From Saprospiraceae bacterium (GTDB taxonomy: Bacteria; Bacteroidota; Bacteroidia; Chitinophagales; Saprospiraceae), in assembly GCA_016712145.1 (NCBI GenBank), contig JADJRO010000001.1:2604501-2668500 (forward strand): a DNA stretch of 64,000 bases. The letters are read 5' to 3'. Numbering within the stretch: the stretch's first letter is position 1; each line of letters opens with the position of its first letter. The translations under genes were made by a program, and so were the position numbers. Shown one piece after another: positions 35,813 to 44,760 of the stretch. The notes under the pieces were generated by a model. It did not search any database and had not been told where the DNA came from. It saw only the letters and a list, made by a program, of their open reading frames with translations.

Positions 35813-38800
35813 ATGCTATGGAATGAAAATTACTACGATCAGCTCATTTTAAAAATTGATCAGTTTACCCGGAAATTTTATATCAATCAATTGATCCGGG
35901 GTGCCCTGTATTTTACCGGATTGCTTACCCTGGTATTTCTGGCTTACAACCTGCTGGAAAATCAATTTTATTTTAGTAAATCGGTCCGAACGGTTTTAAG
36001 TTTTTCATACCTCGGATTGTTTGGATTTAGCTTGTGGTATTGGATCGTTACGCCACTGATGCATTATTTCCAATTGGGTAAATTGATTTCACACGAAGAA
36101 GCTGCAAAAATTATAGGTACGCATTTTTCTGATGTCGAGGATAAATTATTAAATGTACTTCAGCTTAAATCACAATCGGTTAATTATTCGGATCGGAGTT
36201 TGATTGAAGCAAGCATTCAACAAAAATCAGTTGAGTTAAATCCCATTCCGTTTGTTCAGGCAATTGACTTGCAAAAAAACCGCAAATACATCCAATATGC
36301 AATCGCTCCATTATTAATATTATTTTCTTTGCTGGTGTGGGCTCCCGGAATGATACAAAAACCTACACAGCGATTAATTCAAATCAATAAGGATTTTGAA
36401 AAGGAAGCACCCTTTCATTTCAAATTGGAATCGGAAGAATTACATGTCGAACAAAACGGCACGTTTGAATTAAAAATAAAAATTGATGGAAGTACAACGC
36501 CCGCTGAAGCTTATATTGATGTAGATCATTTCCAATATCGTTTAAAGAAAGATCGTCCGGATGAATTTAGCTATACGTTTAGCAATGTTCAGAAAGATCT
36601 TCCTTTTAAATTGTTTGCGGGCACTATCGTTTCGCCGGAATATACTTTGAAAGTAATCATGAAACCGGTGATCCAATCGTTTCAAGTGCACTTGGAATAT
36701 CCAGCTTATATTGGAAAGAAAAATGAAATTCTGGAAAACACAGGCGATCTAATTATACCTGTTGGCACAAAAATTCGATGGAATTTTAATATGGCTTATA
36801 CTGATCATCTGTATTTTAAATCCAGTGAAGATAAATCACAACTTGAGATTTCACGCCAGGGTGAACACGATTTTCAATTTTCTAAAAAAGTACTGAAAGA
36901 TCAATCGTATTCACTTTATCTGCAAAACAATCAACTTAAAAATACCGATTCAGTAAATTATCAGATCAGTATAATTCCTGATCAGTTTCCTCAAATTCAA
37001 GTCGAACAATTTGAAGACAGTACCGATTGGAAAGTTCGTTATTATAGCGGAGATTTTTCAGATGATTATGGAATTCGCAATTTGAATTTTAACTATTCCA
37101 TTAAGAAAAAAGACGGAACGGAAACAGCGCTTCAAACAAAAGCGGTTCAAGCTACCATTAATAAAGCAAGCGGTAGTTTTAATTATGTTTTTGATGCAAG
37201 TCAATTTGAATTAGCACCCGGAGAATCCATCCATTATTATTTTGAAGTTTGGGATAATGACGGAATCAATGGCAGTAAATCATCCAGAAGTCAATTTTTA
37301 GAATACAAGGAAGCTTCTGACGAAGAATTGGCACAGAAGGAAGAAATCAACAATGAAGCCATTAAAGACAATTTGGAAGATGCGGTTAAACAATCTAAAA
37401 AATTATTAGAAAAATTAGGAGACTACAAAGATAAACTTCGGCAAAAGAAAAGTCTGGATTGGCAAACCAAGAAAGACCTTGAGAAAATGACCGAGCAGCA
37501 GAAAAAATTGCAGGAACAATTCGAAGAAGCAAAAAAGAAGCTGGAAGAAAATTTAAAGAAACAACGCAATGCGGATGAGAATTTACAGGAGAAGCAAGAG
37601 CAATTGCAAAAACTGTTTAATGAAACCGGCAATGATGAGATTAAAAAACTCATGGAGCAAATTCAAAGTTTAATGAATGAGCTCAATAAAGATCAGGCGA
37701 TTCAAATGTCTGAGCAATTTGAAAAACAAAATACAGATCTAACCAAAGAAATGGATCGACTGCTTCAATTATTTAAACAATTGGAAGTTGAGAAAAATCT
37801 GAAAGATCAGATCAATGAATTAAATAAACTTGCTGAGAAGCAAGAGCAATTGGCAGAGAAGACAGAAAAAAAATCTGAAGATCAGGAGTCATTGAAAAAC
37901 AAACAAGATTCCATCAATAAGAAATTTGATGAACTTGCTAAAAAGCAAGAGGAGATCAAAAAGAAAAACGAGGAATTAAAGGCACCTCGTAAACTGGAAG
38001 ACCAAAAAGAGCAATCAAAGGATATTAAAAATGATTTGAACGATTCAAAAAATGAATTGAGTAAATCCAATAACAGCGGTGCATCCAAAAAACAAAAACA
38101 AGCTTCAGATAAAATGAAGGAGATGGCCAGTAAAATGGAGGGAGAGATGCAAGAATCAGATCAGGAGCAAGCAGAAGAAGATGCGCGCATGTTAAGACAG
38201 TTACTTGAAAACTTAGTGGGACTGTCTTTTGATCAGGAACAGGTGACTAATGAAATGGCCAATTTAAATCCGCAAACACCGCATTACCTGACTTTATTAC
38301 AAGATCAGTTTAAGATTAAGGATAATTTTAAAATTGTTCAGGATACACTTGAAGTGCTTAGCCAACGGATAGTTGATATTCAATCCTTTGTTATGGAAAA
38401 GATCAGCGAGATCAATGAGAACTTTAAAAAGGGCATTGATTTATTGGAAGAGCGAAGAAGTGGTGAAGCTTCTAACAATCAACGGCGGATTATGAAAAAT
38501 CTGAATGATCTGGCGGTAATGCTCTCTGAATCATTGGATGAAAAACAAAAGGAATGCAACAGTTCCTGCGATAAACCCGGAAAGAAAGCATGCAAGAAAC
38601 CCGGAAATAAAAGCGGCAAGAGTGGTAAGAAAGGCAAAGTCCCATCCGATAAAATAACGGAAGGTCAGAAAAACATGCAGAAAGGGATGCAGGAACAAAT
38701 GCAAAAAATGCAGAATGGAAAATCAGGTACTGCTCAGGAATTTGCAGAGTTGGCTGCCAAGCAAGCAAAGCTGAAGAAGCTATTGCAAGAACAGGAAGAT

Positions 38801-39157
38801 CAGAAAAAGCAAAATGGTGGCGGGACCAAGCAGGCCCAGGAAATTTTAGATGAAATGGAGAAAATGGAAAAGCAATTGGTCAACAAGCAGCTGAACAATG
38901 ATATGCTGCGCAGACAACAGGAAATCACAACCCGATTGCTTGAAGCGGATCGCGCAGAACGTGAGCGTGACTGGGACGAAAAAAGAAAATCTGAAACTGG
39001 TACGAATATTGTGCGTAAAATGCCAGCTGCCCTTGAAGAATATTTAAAACAAAGGCAGGCTGAAACAGAATGGTTCAAACAAGTTTCACCGGATTTAAAA
39101 CCTTTTTACAAGAAACTGGTCGAGCAGTATTATCAAAATCTCAAAAAGCAGGGATGA
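35813..39157 (+). CDS. DUF4175 family protein, long coiled coil
   Basis: 1114 residues. Two N-terminal membrane helices lie at about residues 30-48 and 62-85, a third near 165-182, then a beta-rich periplasmic part (about 200-500). From about 515 to 890 the protein is almost entirely Lys/Glu/Gln coiled coil with heptads, followed by a Gly/Lys/Ser-rich linker near 920-950 and another charged helix. This layout matches DUF4175, a Bacteroidota-specific family of unknown role, possibly a cell-envelope scaffold. The next gene overlaps it by 4 nt (ATGA), so the two are translationally coupled. Confidence 0.85.
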   Translation: MLWNENYYDQLILKIDQFTRKFYINQLIRGALYFTGLLTLVFLAYNLLENQFYFSKSVRTVLSFSYLGLFGFSLWYWIVTPLMHYFQLGKLISHEEAAKIIGTHFSDVEDKLLNVLQLKSQSVNYSDRSLIEASIQQKSVELNPIPFVQAIDLQKNRKYIQYAIAPLLILFSLLVWAPGMIQKPTQRLIQINKDFEKEAPFHFKLESEELHVEQNGTFELKIKIDGSTTPAEAYIDVDHFQYRLKKDRPDEFSYTFSNVQKDLPFKLFAGTIVSPEYTLKVIMKPVIQSFQVHLEYPAYIGKKNEILENTGDLIIPVGTKIRWNFNMAYTDHLYFKSSEDKSQLEISRQGEHDFQFSKKVLKDQSYSLYLQNNQLKNTDSVNYQISIIPDQFPQIQVEQFEDSTDWKVRYYSGDFSDDYGIRNLNFNYSIKKKDGTETALQTKAVQATINKASGSFNYVFDASQFELAPGESIHYYFEVWDNDGINGSKSSRSQFLEYKEASDEELAQKEEINNEAIKDNLEDAVKQSKKLLEKLGDYKDKLRQKKSLDWQTKKDLEKMTEQQKKLQEQFEEAKKKLEENLKKQRNADENLQEKQEQLQKLFNETGNDEIKKLMEQIQSLMNELNKDQAIQMSEQFEKQNTDLTKEMDRLLQLFKQLEVEKNLKDQINELNKLAEKQEQLAEKTEKKSEDQESLKNKQDSINKKFDELAKKQEEIKKKNEELKAPRKLEDQKEQSKDIKNDLNDSKNELSKSNNSGASKKQKQASDKMKEMASKMEGEMQESDQEQAEEDARMLRQLLENLVGLSFDQEQVTNEMANLNPQTPHYLTLLQDQFKIKDNFKIVQDTLEVLSQRIVDIQSFVMEKISEINENFKKGIDLLEERRSGEASNNQRRIMKNLNDLAVMLSESLDEKQKECNSSCDKPGKKACKKPGNKSGKSGKKGKVPSDKITEGQKNMQKGMQEQMQKMQNGKSGTAQEFAELAAKQAKLKKLLQEQEDQKKQNGGGTKQAQEILDEMEKMEKQLVNKQLNNDMLRRQQEITTRLLEADRAERERDWDEKRKSETGTNIVRKMPAALEEYLKQRQAETEWFKQVSPDLKPFYKKLVEQYYQNLKKQG

Positions 39158-39540
39158 TTAAAATTTCTTCTGTACCGGATAACATTGCCAAAATAGAAGA
39201 ATACCTGGAACAGATATTCAAGGAATATCAATTGGATCATACCTTATACCCAAATGTATTGGTATCCATTACAGAAGCTGTTAATAATGCGATTTTACAC
39301 GGAAATCAATCCGATGCACGGAAGTTTGTTTGTGTAAAAACAACGCGTCAGCGAAAACACATTTGTTTTCGAATTTCTGATGAAGGGAAAGGATTTGATC
39401 CTGCCGCTATTCCAGATCCGACGCTTCCTGAAAATATTGAAACCTGCGGCGGACGAGGTGTTTTCTTAATGCAAAAATTATCGGATCGCGTTGTTTTTTC
39501 TGACAATGGGCGTACGGTAGAAATTAAGTTTATCGTTTAA
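39154..39540 (+). CDS. Anti-sigma-factor-type ATPase (HATPase_c_2, RsbW/SpoIIAB-like)
   Basis: 128 residues forming one GHKL ATP-binding domain. The N box is SITEAVNNAILHGN (residues 45-58), the G1 box is DEGKGFDP, and the G2 box is CGGRGVFLMQKLSD. Proteins of this size are serine kinases that hold anti-anti-sigma factors, but no STAS-domain partner is adjacent. Start ATG 39154 overlaps the DUF4175 stop; the frame extends upstream to 39070 only inside that gene. Confidence 0.85.
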   Translation: MIKISSVPDNIAKIEEYLEQIFKEYQLDHTLYPNVLVSITEAVNNAILHGNQSDARKFVCVKTTRQRKHICFRISDEGKGFDPAAIPDPTLPENIETCGGRGVFLMQKLSDRVVFSDNGRTVEIKFIV

Positions 39541-39678
39541 GGAAGCTCGCCAAACAAATTTTACGGAGTAATCCAATTTTATTTTAAAGCACACCCTGGT
39601 AAATTCCGTGTTTAACGACTCGTTGTAAAATTTACCCGTTCTAAATTAGTCTTCATTCGCAGATCTGCAGAAGCTTTA

Positions 39679-39686
39679 TACCTTTG
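39679..39686 (+). promoter_or_regulatory. -7 box of the ybeY fusion gene
   Basis: TACCTTTG matches TAnnTTTG and lies 12 nt before ATG 39699. It overlaps the possible TTG start at 39684, which argues against that upstream start. Confidence 0.45.
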
Positions 39687-39698
39687 TTTGAAGAACGT

Positions 39699-40454
39699 AT
39701 GAAGGCTAAGATAGCATTTGAATATCAAGTAGATCCCTTTGAGTTTAATTCTCGAAAAGTAAGGCAATGGATTGAAAAAACAATCCAGCAGTATGATAAG
39801 AAAGCCGATACGATCACGATCATCTTTTGCAATGATACATTTCTTTTAGATTTAAATAAGAAATACCTGCAACATGATTATTATACGGACATCATTAGTT
39901 TTCCATTCAGTGCTGAACCGATCTCAGGTGAATTGTATATCAGCATCGATCGGGTACGAGACAATGCAAAGAAATTTAAAGAAGATGAAACCTTAGAATT
40001 GCTAAGAGTCATCATCCATGGGATTTTGCATTTTATAGGTTTTAAAGATAAATCTGAAGTAGATAAATCCGCAATGCGAGATGCGGAAGACCAGGCCCTA
40101 ACATGTTACAAGAATGAATTTTTAAAACAGGATCATTATTTTGATCAAGTCTATGATTTGGTTCGTTTAATCCCAAAAGGTCGTGTATGCAATTATGGAG
40201 CCATTGCGAATTATCTTTCATTAGGTTCAGCACGAATGGTAGGTTGGGCGCTGAATCAATTAAAAGGCGATGTTCATGATATCCCGGCACATCGTGTGGT
40301 TAATGTGAAGGGTGAATTAAGTGGCCGCCTGATGTTTGGGGAAGCCGGAAAACGCATGGCTCGTTTACTTCGCGCAGAAGGAGTTCCGGTTAAAGATGAT
40401 AAGGTGCAGCATTTAGAAAAGTATTTTTGGGACCCTGAGGGGGAGGTCAATTAG
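39699..40454 (+). CDS. ybeY: YbeY endoribonuclease fused to an alkyltransferase-like (ATL) domain
   Basis: A 251-residue two-domain protein. Residues 1 to about 140 are YbeY, needed for 16S rRNA 3'-end maturation. The metal motif HGILHFIGFKDK keeps two histidines but has Asp where the third His stands in E. coli; I recall other Bacteroidota showing similar forms. Residues from about 145 on are an O6-alkylguanine-DNA alkyltransferase fold: IPKGRVCNYGAIANYLSLGSARMVGWALNQL, then PAHRVVNVKGELSG in place of PCHRV, so the acceptor cysteine is Ala as in ATL proteins that flag alkylated bases for excision repair. No stop or start separates the domains. Confidence 0.85.
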   Translation: MKAKIAFEYQVDPFEFNSRKVRQWIEKTIQQYDKKADTITIIFCNDTFLLDLNKKYLQHDYYTDIISFPFSAEPISGELYISIDRVRDNAKKFKEDETLELLRVIIHGILHFIGFKDKSEVDKSAMRDAEDQALTCYKNEFLKQDHYFDQVYDLVRLIPKGRVCNYGAIANYLSLGSARMVGWALNQLKGDVHDIPAHRVVNVKGELSGRLMFGEAGKRMARLLRAEGVPVKDDKVQHLEKYFWDPEGEVN

Positions 40455-40660
40455 TAATTACGAATTACGGATTACGAATTATGGGAGGGGAGCGGACATC
40501 CCGCGTACTCGCGGGAAGAATTGTGGGAGGGGGAGGTCAATTAGTAATTACGAATTACGGATTACGAATTATGCGAGCGGAACGGATATCCCGCGTACCT
40601 GCGGGAAGAATTATGGGAGCGGAGTGGACATCCCGCGTACCCGCGGTTCTAATTTGGAAG
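40442..40660. repeat. 89-bp tandem repeat, 2.4 copies, with ATTACGAATTACG words
   Basis: GGAGGTCAATTAGTAATTACG occurs at 40442 and 40531, an 89-bp period. Each unit also has GGACATCCCGCGTAC(T/C)(C/T)GCGGGAAGAAT, a GC-rich self-complementary stretch (CCCGCG...CGCGGG). A third partial copy ends near 40650. The first repeat overlaps the 3' end of the ybeY-ATL gene, encoding its last few residues. Confidence 0.88.
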
Positions 40661-41126
40661 GGGCATTGAAAATCCAACTACTTTTAAATGGATTTGGAAA
40701 TCAGTTTGTGCCGATCTGCAATTCAGAATTTAGTAAGGCAATTCTGAGATGTTTGGCTAAAATAAATATCCATATATATATAAATATAGCACCTGTAAAT
40801 ACCATCGTATTTACAGGTGACTAAAGGTCTCAAATAAAGAAAACTACTTCTTTTATATCTTTTTTAGTGATAATCATTTTTACGTTACATATTGTATATT
40901 ATTCTAATACTATGCCAATTTTTTAAAAAATCGGATAAATAAATTTTAAAATCAATGGAAAGCCCAATGTTTACGGGGACTTGAGCAGAGCCGGAGATTT
41001 TATTTGGAATTAATATATAAGCAGGGATTGCATGGTACAAAGCAGATTCATGGGTTTCCATTAAAAAAAAGCAAACCGAAACAATAAAAGGCTGTAAAAT
41101 CTTGTTTTAAAATAACAAAAAAGCCT
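40661..41126. other. Intergenic stretch with one perfect hairpin
   Basis: No gene is seen. Apart from the hairpin at 40790-40819 it is AT-rich sequence with runs of TATATA. A promoter for the small gene at 41127 must lie here or further up, but no clear TAnnTTTG box is close to its start. Confidence 0.45.
40790..40819. terminator. Perfect 12-bp hairpin
   Basis: CACCTGTAAATA (40790-40801) pairs perfectly with TATTTACAGGTG (40808-40819) across a 6-nt loop CCATCG. No T-run follows on either strand, so it could be an operator or an mRNA-end structure rather than a classical terminator. Confidence 0.6.
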
Positions 41127-41342
41127 ATGGTAGATACGTTTACATCATTTCAATTACTCCGTTTTGTTTATCAAGAATGCAGCGTCACAGAAAATCAAAT
41201 GCTTGAAGAGTGTTTGATCAATGATATTGAATTGCAGGAAGAACAACGTTTATTAAGAGAAGCTAAACAGTTTCTCCCAAAGGCGATGTTTAATGCGCAT
41301 CCTGCCAGTTTACAAAATATATTGGAGTACAGTCGATTTTAG
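41127..41342 (+). CDS. Small conserved-type protein (71 residues)
   Basis: A 71-residue, mostly helical acidic protein without signal or membrane segment. The pattern FQLLRFVYQECSVTENQMLEECLINDIELQEEQRLLREAKQFLPKAMFNAHPASLQNILEYSRF matches my memory of a short Bacteroidota family in which a Y-E-C/T-S-E-E stretch, an LxxDxxLQEE stretch and a C-terminal (SL/SI)xxILEYS motif are kept. Function unknown; an anti-sigma-like or regulatory role is only a guess. It is a single gene, convergent with the dihaem cytochrome. Confidence 0.65.
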   Translation: MVDTFTSFQLLRFVYQECSVTENQMLEECLINDIELQEEQRLLREAKQFLPKAMFNAHPASLQNILEYSRF

Positions 41343-41370
41343 GATTCGACCTTAAGGCTTTACTTTTGGC

Positions 41371-42330
41371 TTAGTTCCAGGTTCTGTTTACAGGATTTTT
41401 AATTTTAGGAACAGTCTGCAAATAAGCCCATAAGCCTTTAATTTCAAAATCTTTTAGGTTGCCTAAGGGCAGCATAGGATACCTTAAAGTTTTCCCGTCA
41501 GGTCGTTTACCTTCTTTGAGGGCTTTGTAAAAGTCTTCATAGGTCCAGCTTCCAATTCCTGTTTCAGTGTCCATGGTGATATTTGCTGAGAATATTTTCT
41601 TTTTATCCAGATCAATTAGGGTATTTCCTCCACCCATATAACCCAGCGACTTTTCTGGAAATTCAAGATTCATTTTAGAAAAATCAGCGGAATGACAGGA
41701 ATAGCATTCAATCTTACCTTGGGCAATGTATTTACCATAATTTACGAGATCATTGGTATCGGGTTCCATGATTGGGGCATTTGGATACGCTAAAGGCTTG
41801 AAAACAGTATTTCCTAAAAACTTTGCAAAGAAACTTGGCTGACTTGCAGGGTGCACCCGTTCAGATGCTTGTACCTGAGGTCTGTCGGATTTTAAAAAGC
41901 AAATGACAGCTTCAAGATCACGATCAGACAAATGGTTAAATTTTGGCATCCAAGGTGGGGCATACCGTCCATCTGCACGTAAACCTGTGCGAAGAAAATG
42001 GGCAAGTTCGGAAGCGGTCCATTTTCCAATTCCATAAACCGGATGGTTGGTGATATTGGCTATATATGCCATACCAAAAACTGGATCGAGGTCTTTCATG
42101 AGTCCTCCACTGAGTTTTCCATCCGTGCCCATGTGGCAGGAACTGCAGATTAAAGCTGAAATACGAGCACCCTCTTCAATTTTTTGTTCTGTTGGGGATA
42201 AGGTAAATTCCTTAATTTGGGGCGGATCGTACGTAGGAATGCCTCTAAAATAAATAAACGCGGCAAAAGATACCACAAGCACTATTAAAACCAGCACGAT
42301 ATATAAAACTGCTTTCAATACTTTTTTCAT
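41371..42330 (-). CDS. Dihaem cytochrome c, membrane-anchored
   Basis: 319 residues with an N-terminal membrane helix (VLKAVLYIVLVLIVLVVSFAAFIYF, about residues 4-28) and two class I cytochrome domains in the periplasm. Haem motif 1 is CSSCH near residue 62, and its Met ligand may be in PPWMPKFNHLSD. Haem motif 2 is CYSCH near residue 208, with RYPMLPLGNLKD as a ligand region. It could hand electrons to an oxidase or reductase; no such gene is beside it. It is divergent from the RlmI-like gene, separated by 45 nt. Confidence 0.88.
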   Translation of the reverse strand: MKKVLKAVLYIVLVLIVLVVSFAAFIYFRGIPTYDPPQIKEFTLSPTEQKIEEGARISALICSSCHMGTDGKLSGGLMKDLDPVFGMAYIANITNHPVYGIGKWTASELAHFLRTGLRADGRYAPPWMPKFNHLSDRDLEAVICFLKSDRPQVQASERVHPASQPSFFAKFLGNTVFKPLAYPNAPIMEPDTNDLVNYGKYIAQGKIECYSCHSADFSKMNLEFPEKSLGYMGGGNTLIDLDKKKIFSANITMDTETGIGSWTYEDFYKALKEGKRPDGKTLRYPMLPLGNLKDFEIKGLWAYLQTVPKIKNPVNRTWN

Positions 42331-42375
42331 AACAAGAATAATTTACTTATTAGTTATTACGAAATTAAACAGAAA

Positions 42376-43569
42376 ATGGATTTTACAAAAGAAACTATCA
42401 TAGAATTAAAAAAATCAAAAGAAATAAGCTTGTTGCGCAAGCATCCGTGGGTATTTTCCGGGGCTATACATACGAATACAAATGCACTCGAAGATGGGCA
42501 ATTAGTTTATGTGGAAGATTCGAACCACAATCGTTTAGGTTTTGGACATTTTCATCACGGTTCGATTGCAATTAAAATGTTGCATTTTGGAAAGGAAGCA
42601 TATCAGGAAGCATTTTGGGAACAACAACTGAGAAAAGCATTACAAACCAGAAAGAATTTAATGTTTCCAAATGCAGACACCAACTGTTATCGATGGGTTC
42701 ATGGAGAAGGAGATCAATTGCCCGGTTTAATTATCGATGTGTATGATCAAACAATTGTGATACAATGTCATACTATAGGTATGCATAAAATAGTCGCAAG
42801 TTTGGTGAAATGCATTCCCAGAGTGATTAACAATACAGAACTATGCATAATTGACAAAAGTGCATCCAGTCTTCCAAAAGAATATGCACGAGGGATCAGC
42901 AATAAAATTGTTTATGGAAATACCCTTGAAATTCAATGTATGGAACATGGATATAAATTTTATATCGATGCACTCGAAGGTCAAAAAACAGGATTTTTTC
43001 TAGATCAACGTGAGAATCGTAAGCTCTTAGGGGTTTATTCTAAAAACCGAACCATACTCAATGCATTTTCATACAGTGGTGGATTTAGTATTTATGCATT
43101 AGCCGCTGGTGCGAAAGAAGTCCATTCTATTGATATTTCATCCAAAGCTTTGGATATATTAAATCGCAATTTAGAATTCAATGCAATCAATGGTGACAAG
43201 CATCAATCCATGTGTTTGGATGTTATAGATTATCTTGAAAAAATGGAATCAGGTTTGTATGATTTGATCATATTGGATCCACCGGCATTTGCAAAAAACA
43301 TGAGTAAGCGACACACCGCCATGAAAGCCTACAAACGAATCAATGCACTGGCAATGAAAAAAATCAAGCCCGCAGGAATCCTATTCACCTTTTCTTGTTC
43401 GCAAGTTGTTACAGAAGAATTATTTTATCATACCATCGTTTCCGCCGGAATAGAAAGCGGACGAGAAATCCGGGTTTTGCATAAATTAAGCCAAGGACCG
43501 GATCATCCAGTCAGTTTATTTCATCCTGAAGGATCTTATTTGAAGGGAATGGTTTTGGAGATAGGGTAA
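42376..43569 (+). CDS. RlmI-like 23S rRNA cytosine-C5 methyltransferase
   Basis: 397 residues: an N-terminal PUA-type RNA-binding domain (LLRKHPWVFSGAIHTN...GQLVYVEDSNHNRLGFGHF), a linking EEHAD-like domain, and a class I SAM methyltransferase with motif I LNAFSYSGGFSIYALAAGAKEVHSIDIS and the catalytic-site motif ILDPPAFAKN. The later FTFSCSQVV has a cysteine, as in RlmI. E. coli RlmI modifies C1962 of 23S rRNA; the target here is inferred. Confidence 0.88.
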   Translation: MDFTKETIIELKKSKEISLLRKHPWVFSGAIHTNTNALEDGQLVYVEDSNHNRLGFGHFHHGSIAIKMLHFGKEAYQEAFWEQQLRKALQTRKNLMFPNADTNCYRWVHGEGDQLPGLIIDVYDQTIVIQCHTIGMHKIVASLVKCIPRVINNTELCIIDKSASSLPKEYARGISNKIVYGNTLEIQCMEHGYKFYIDALEGQKTGFFLDQRENRKLLGVYSKNRTILNAFSYSGGFSIYALAAGAKEVHSIDISSKALDILNRNLEFNAINGDKHQSMCLDVIDYLEKMESGLYDLIILDPPAFAKNMSKRHTAMKAYKRINALAMKKIKPAGILFTFSCSQVVTEELFYHTIVSAGIESGREIRVLHKLSQGPDHPVSLFHPEGSYLKGMVLEIG

Positions 43570-43949
43570 ATAGTTGTTAGTTGATAGTTGTTAGTTGATA
43601 GTTGTTGGTTTGTCCTTTCCTAAAATAGCTTGACTTTTTTTAATGTTCAATGAGCAATGCTCAATTAGCAATGTTCAATGAAAGATCCTGCCTGAAATAG
43701 CTTGACCTAAATAGGGTCAAATTGTCAAGCTAATCTATTAGGTAGAGGATAATTATTAAATGACAGCAGATTCACTCACCAACTACTTACAACGATTACC
43801 TGTCACCGAACACCTACCAACTTTCACCCACAACCTACCTCCTCTTATCAACTATCCCCCACCAACTATCCCCCCTCCTCCTATCAACTAACACCTATCA
43901 ACTAACACCTATTTATATATAATAATTTTATTTAATTTATAAATAATTG
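43570..43949. repeat. Word-palindrome repeat (AGTTGATAGTTGTT / CAACTAACACCTAT)
   Basis: Directly after the methyltransferase, TTAGTTGATAGTTG words repeat (43573-43611). Some 250-300 nt later the complement-type words CAACTATCCCCC, CCTATCAACTAACACC repeat several times (43850-43915). Between lie GTTCAATGAGCAATGCTCAAT words (43642-43680). The arms can pair at long range. There is no gene. Confidence 0.85.
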
Positions 43950-43957
43950 TATATTTG
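43950..43957 (+). promoter_or_regulatory. -7 box of the SPOR-protein gene
   Basis: TATATTTG matches TAnnTTTG and lies 22 nt before the ATG at 43980. Confidence 0.45.
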
Positions 43958-43979
43958 CCTTTAAATAGATATACCCCCA

Positions 43980-44747
43980 ATGAAAAACCTAATTCGCATC
44001 CTTTTATACCTTTTATTGGTCTTATTGGTCGTTGCTATAGCGGTCATGATTTACAAGCGGAGTAAAACCCCATCGGATGATATCCCGCCGACTTCAGAAA
44101 TGACAGACAGTTTGTTTATGGATCCACAAAATCAAACTGCAATTACATCAGAAGATAGTATGATAATGGACTTAACCGGTCAATTACCGGAAAAAGTGGG
44201 GGCACCTGCCGAATCCAAGCCTTTAGCAGGTAGCACAACAGAAGCAAATAAAACCCTAAATGGAGCGGTTGATTACAGTCAGCCAGTAGCGGCACCGGAG
44301 CCTTCGGCAGCGGTAAATACCAATCCGAAAGCTCAAAAAGTATCGGAAAAAGTAGAATCCAAAAAAACGGAAGCCGTGGCTGTTCCTAGTAGTAAAACTG
44401 CAGCAGTAAAATCGAATCCAAGTACAAAATCCAATACAAGTACAACAAGCAAAGCAAGTACAAAAGCTGAAACAAAGCATGCTGATGAAAAGAAAAGCAC
44501 GAAGGTCAATGCCACAAGTTCCGCTGGATTTTATGTGGTTTCCGGAAGCTTCATCGTACCGGCACATGCAGATGAGCAAGTTGTAAAATTGAAGAAAATG
44601 GGCTACAAAGGAGCGACGAAAAAAGTCTTTGGCTCATCAGAATATTATTCCGCAGTAGTCGGCCAATATGCGAGTCGGCAGGAAGCAGATAAAATTGTCA
44701 GCAAGTTAAATGCGAAAGGAGAAAAAGCCTTTCTAAAAGCAAAGTAA
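43980..44747 (+). CDS. SPOR-domain protein
   Basis: 255 residues: one N-terminal membrane helix (LIRILLYLLLVLLVVAIAVMIY, residues 3-24), a long low-complexity Ser/Thr/Lys/Ala linker (about 40-180), and a C-terminal SPOR domain (GFYVVSGSFIVPAHADEQVVKLKKMGYKGATKKVFGSSEYYSAVVGQYASRQEADKIVSKL). SPOR domains bind denuded septal peptidoglycan glycans, so it likely acts at cell division. The SRAP gene follows after 13 nt. Confidence 0.85.
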   Translation: MKNLIRILLYLLLVLLVVAIAVMIYKRSKTPSDDIPPTSEMTDSLFMDPQNQTAITSEDSMIMDLTGQLPEKVGAPAESKPLAGSTTEANKTLNGAVDYSQPVAAPEPSAAVNTNPKAQKVSEKVESKKTEAVAVPSSKTAAVKSNPSTKSNTSTTSKASTKAETKHADEKKSTKVNATSSAGFYVVSGSFIVPAHADEQVVKLKKMGYKGATKKVFGSSEYYSAVVGQYASRQEADKIVSKLNAKGEKAFLKAK

Positions 44748-44760
44748 GACCCTTTAAAGT

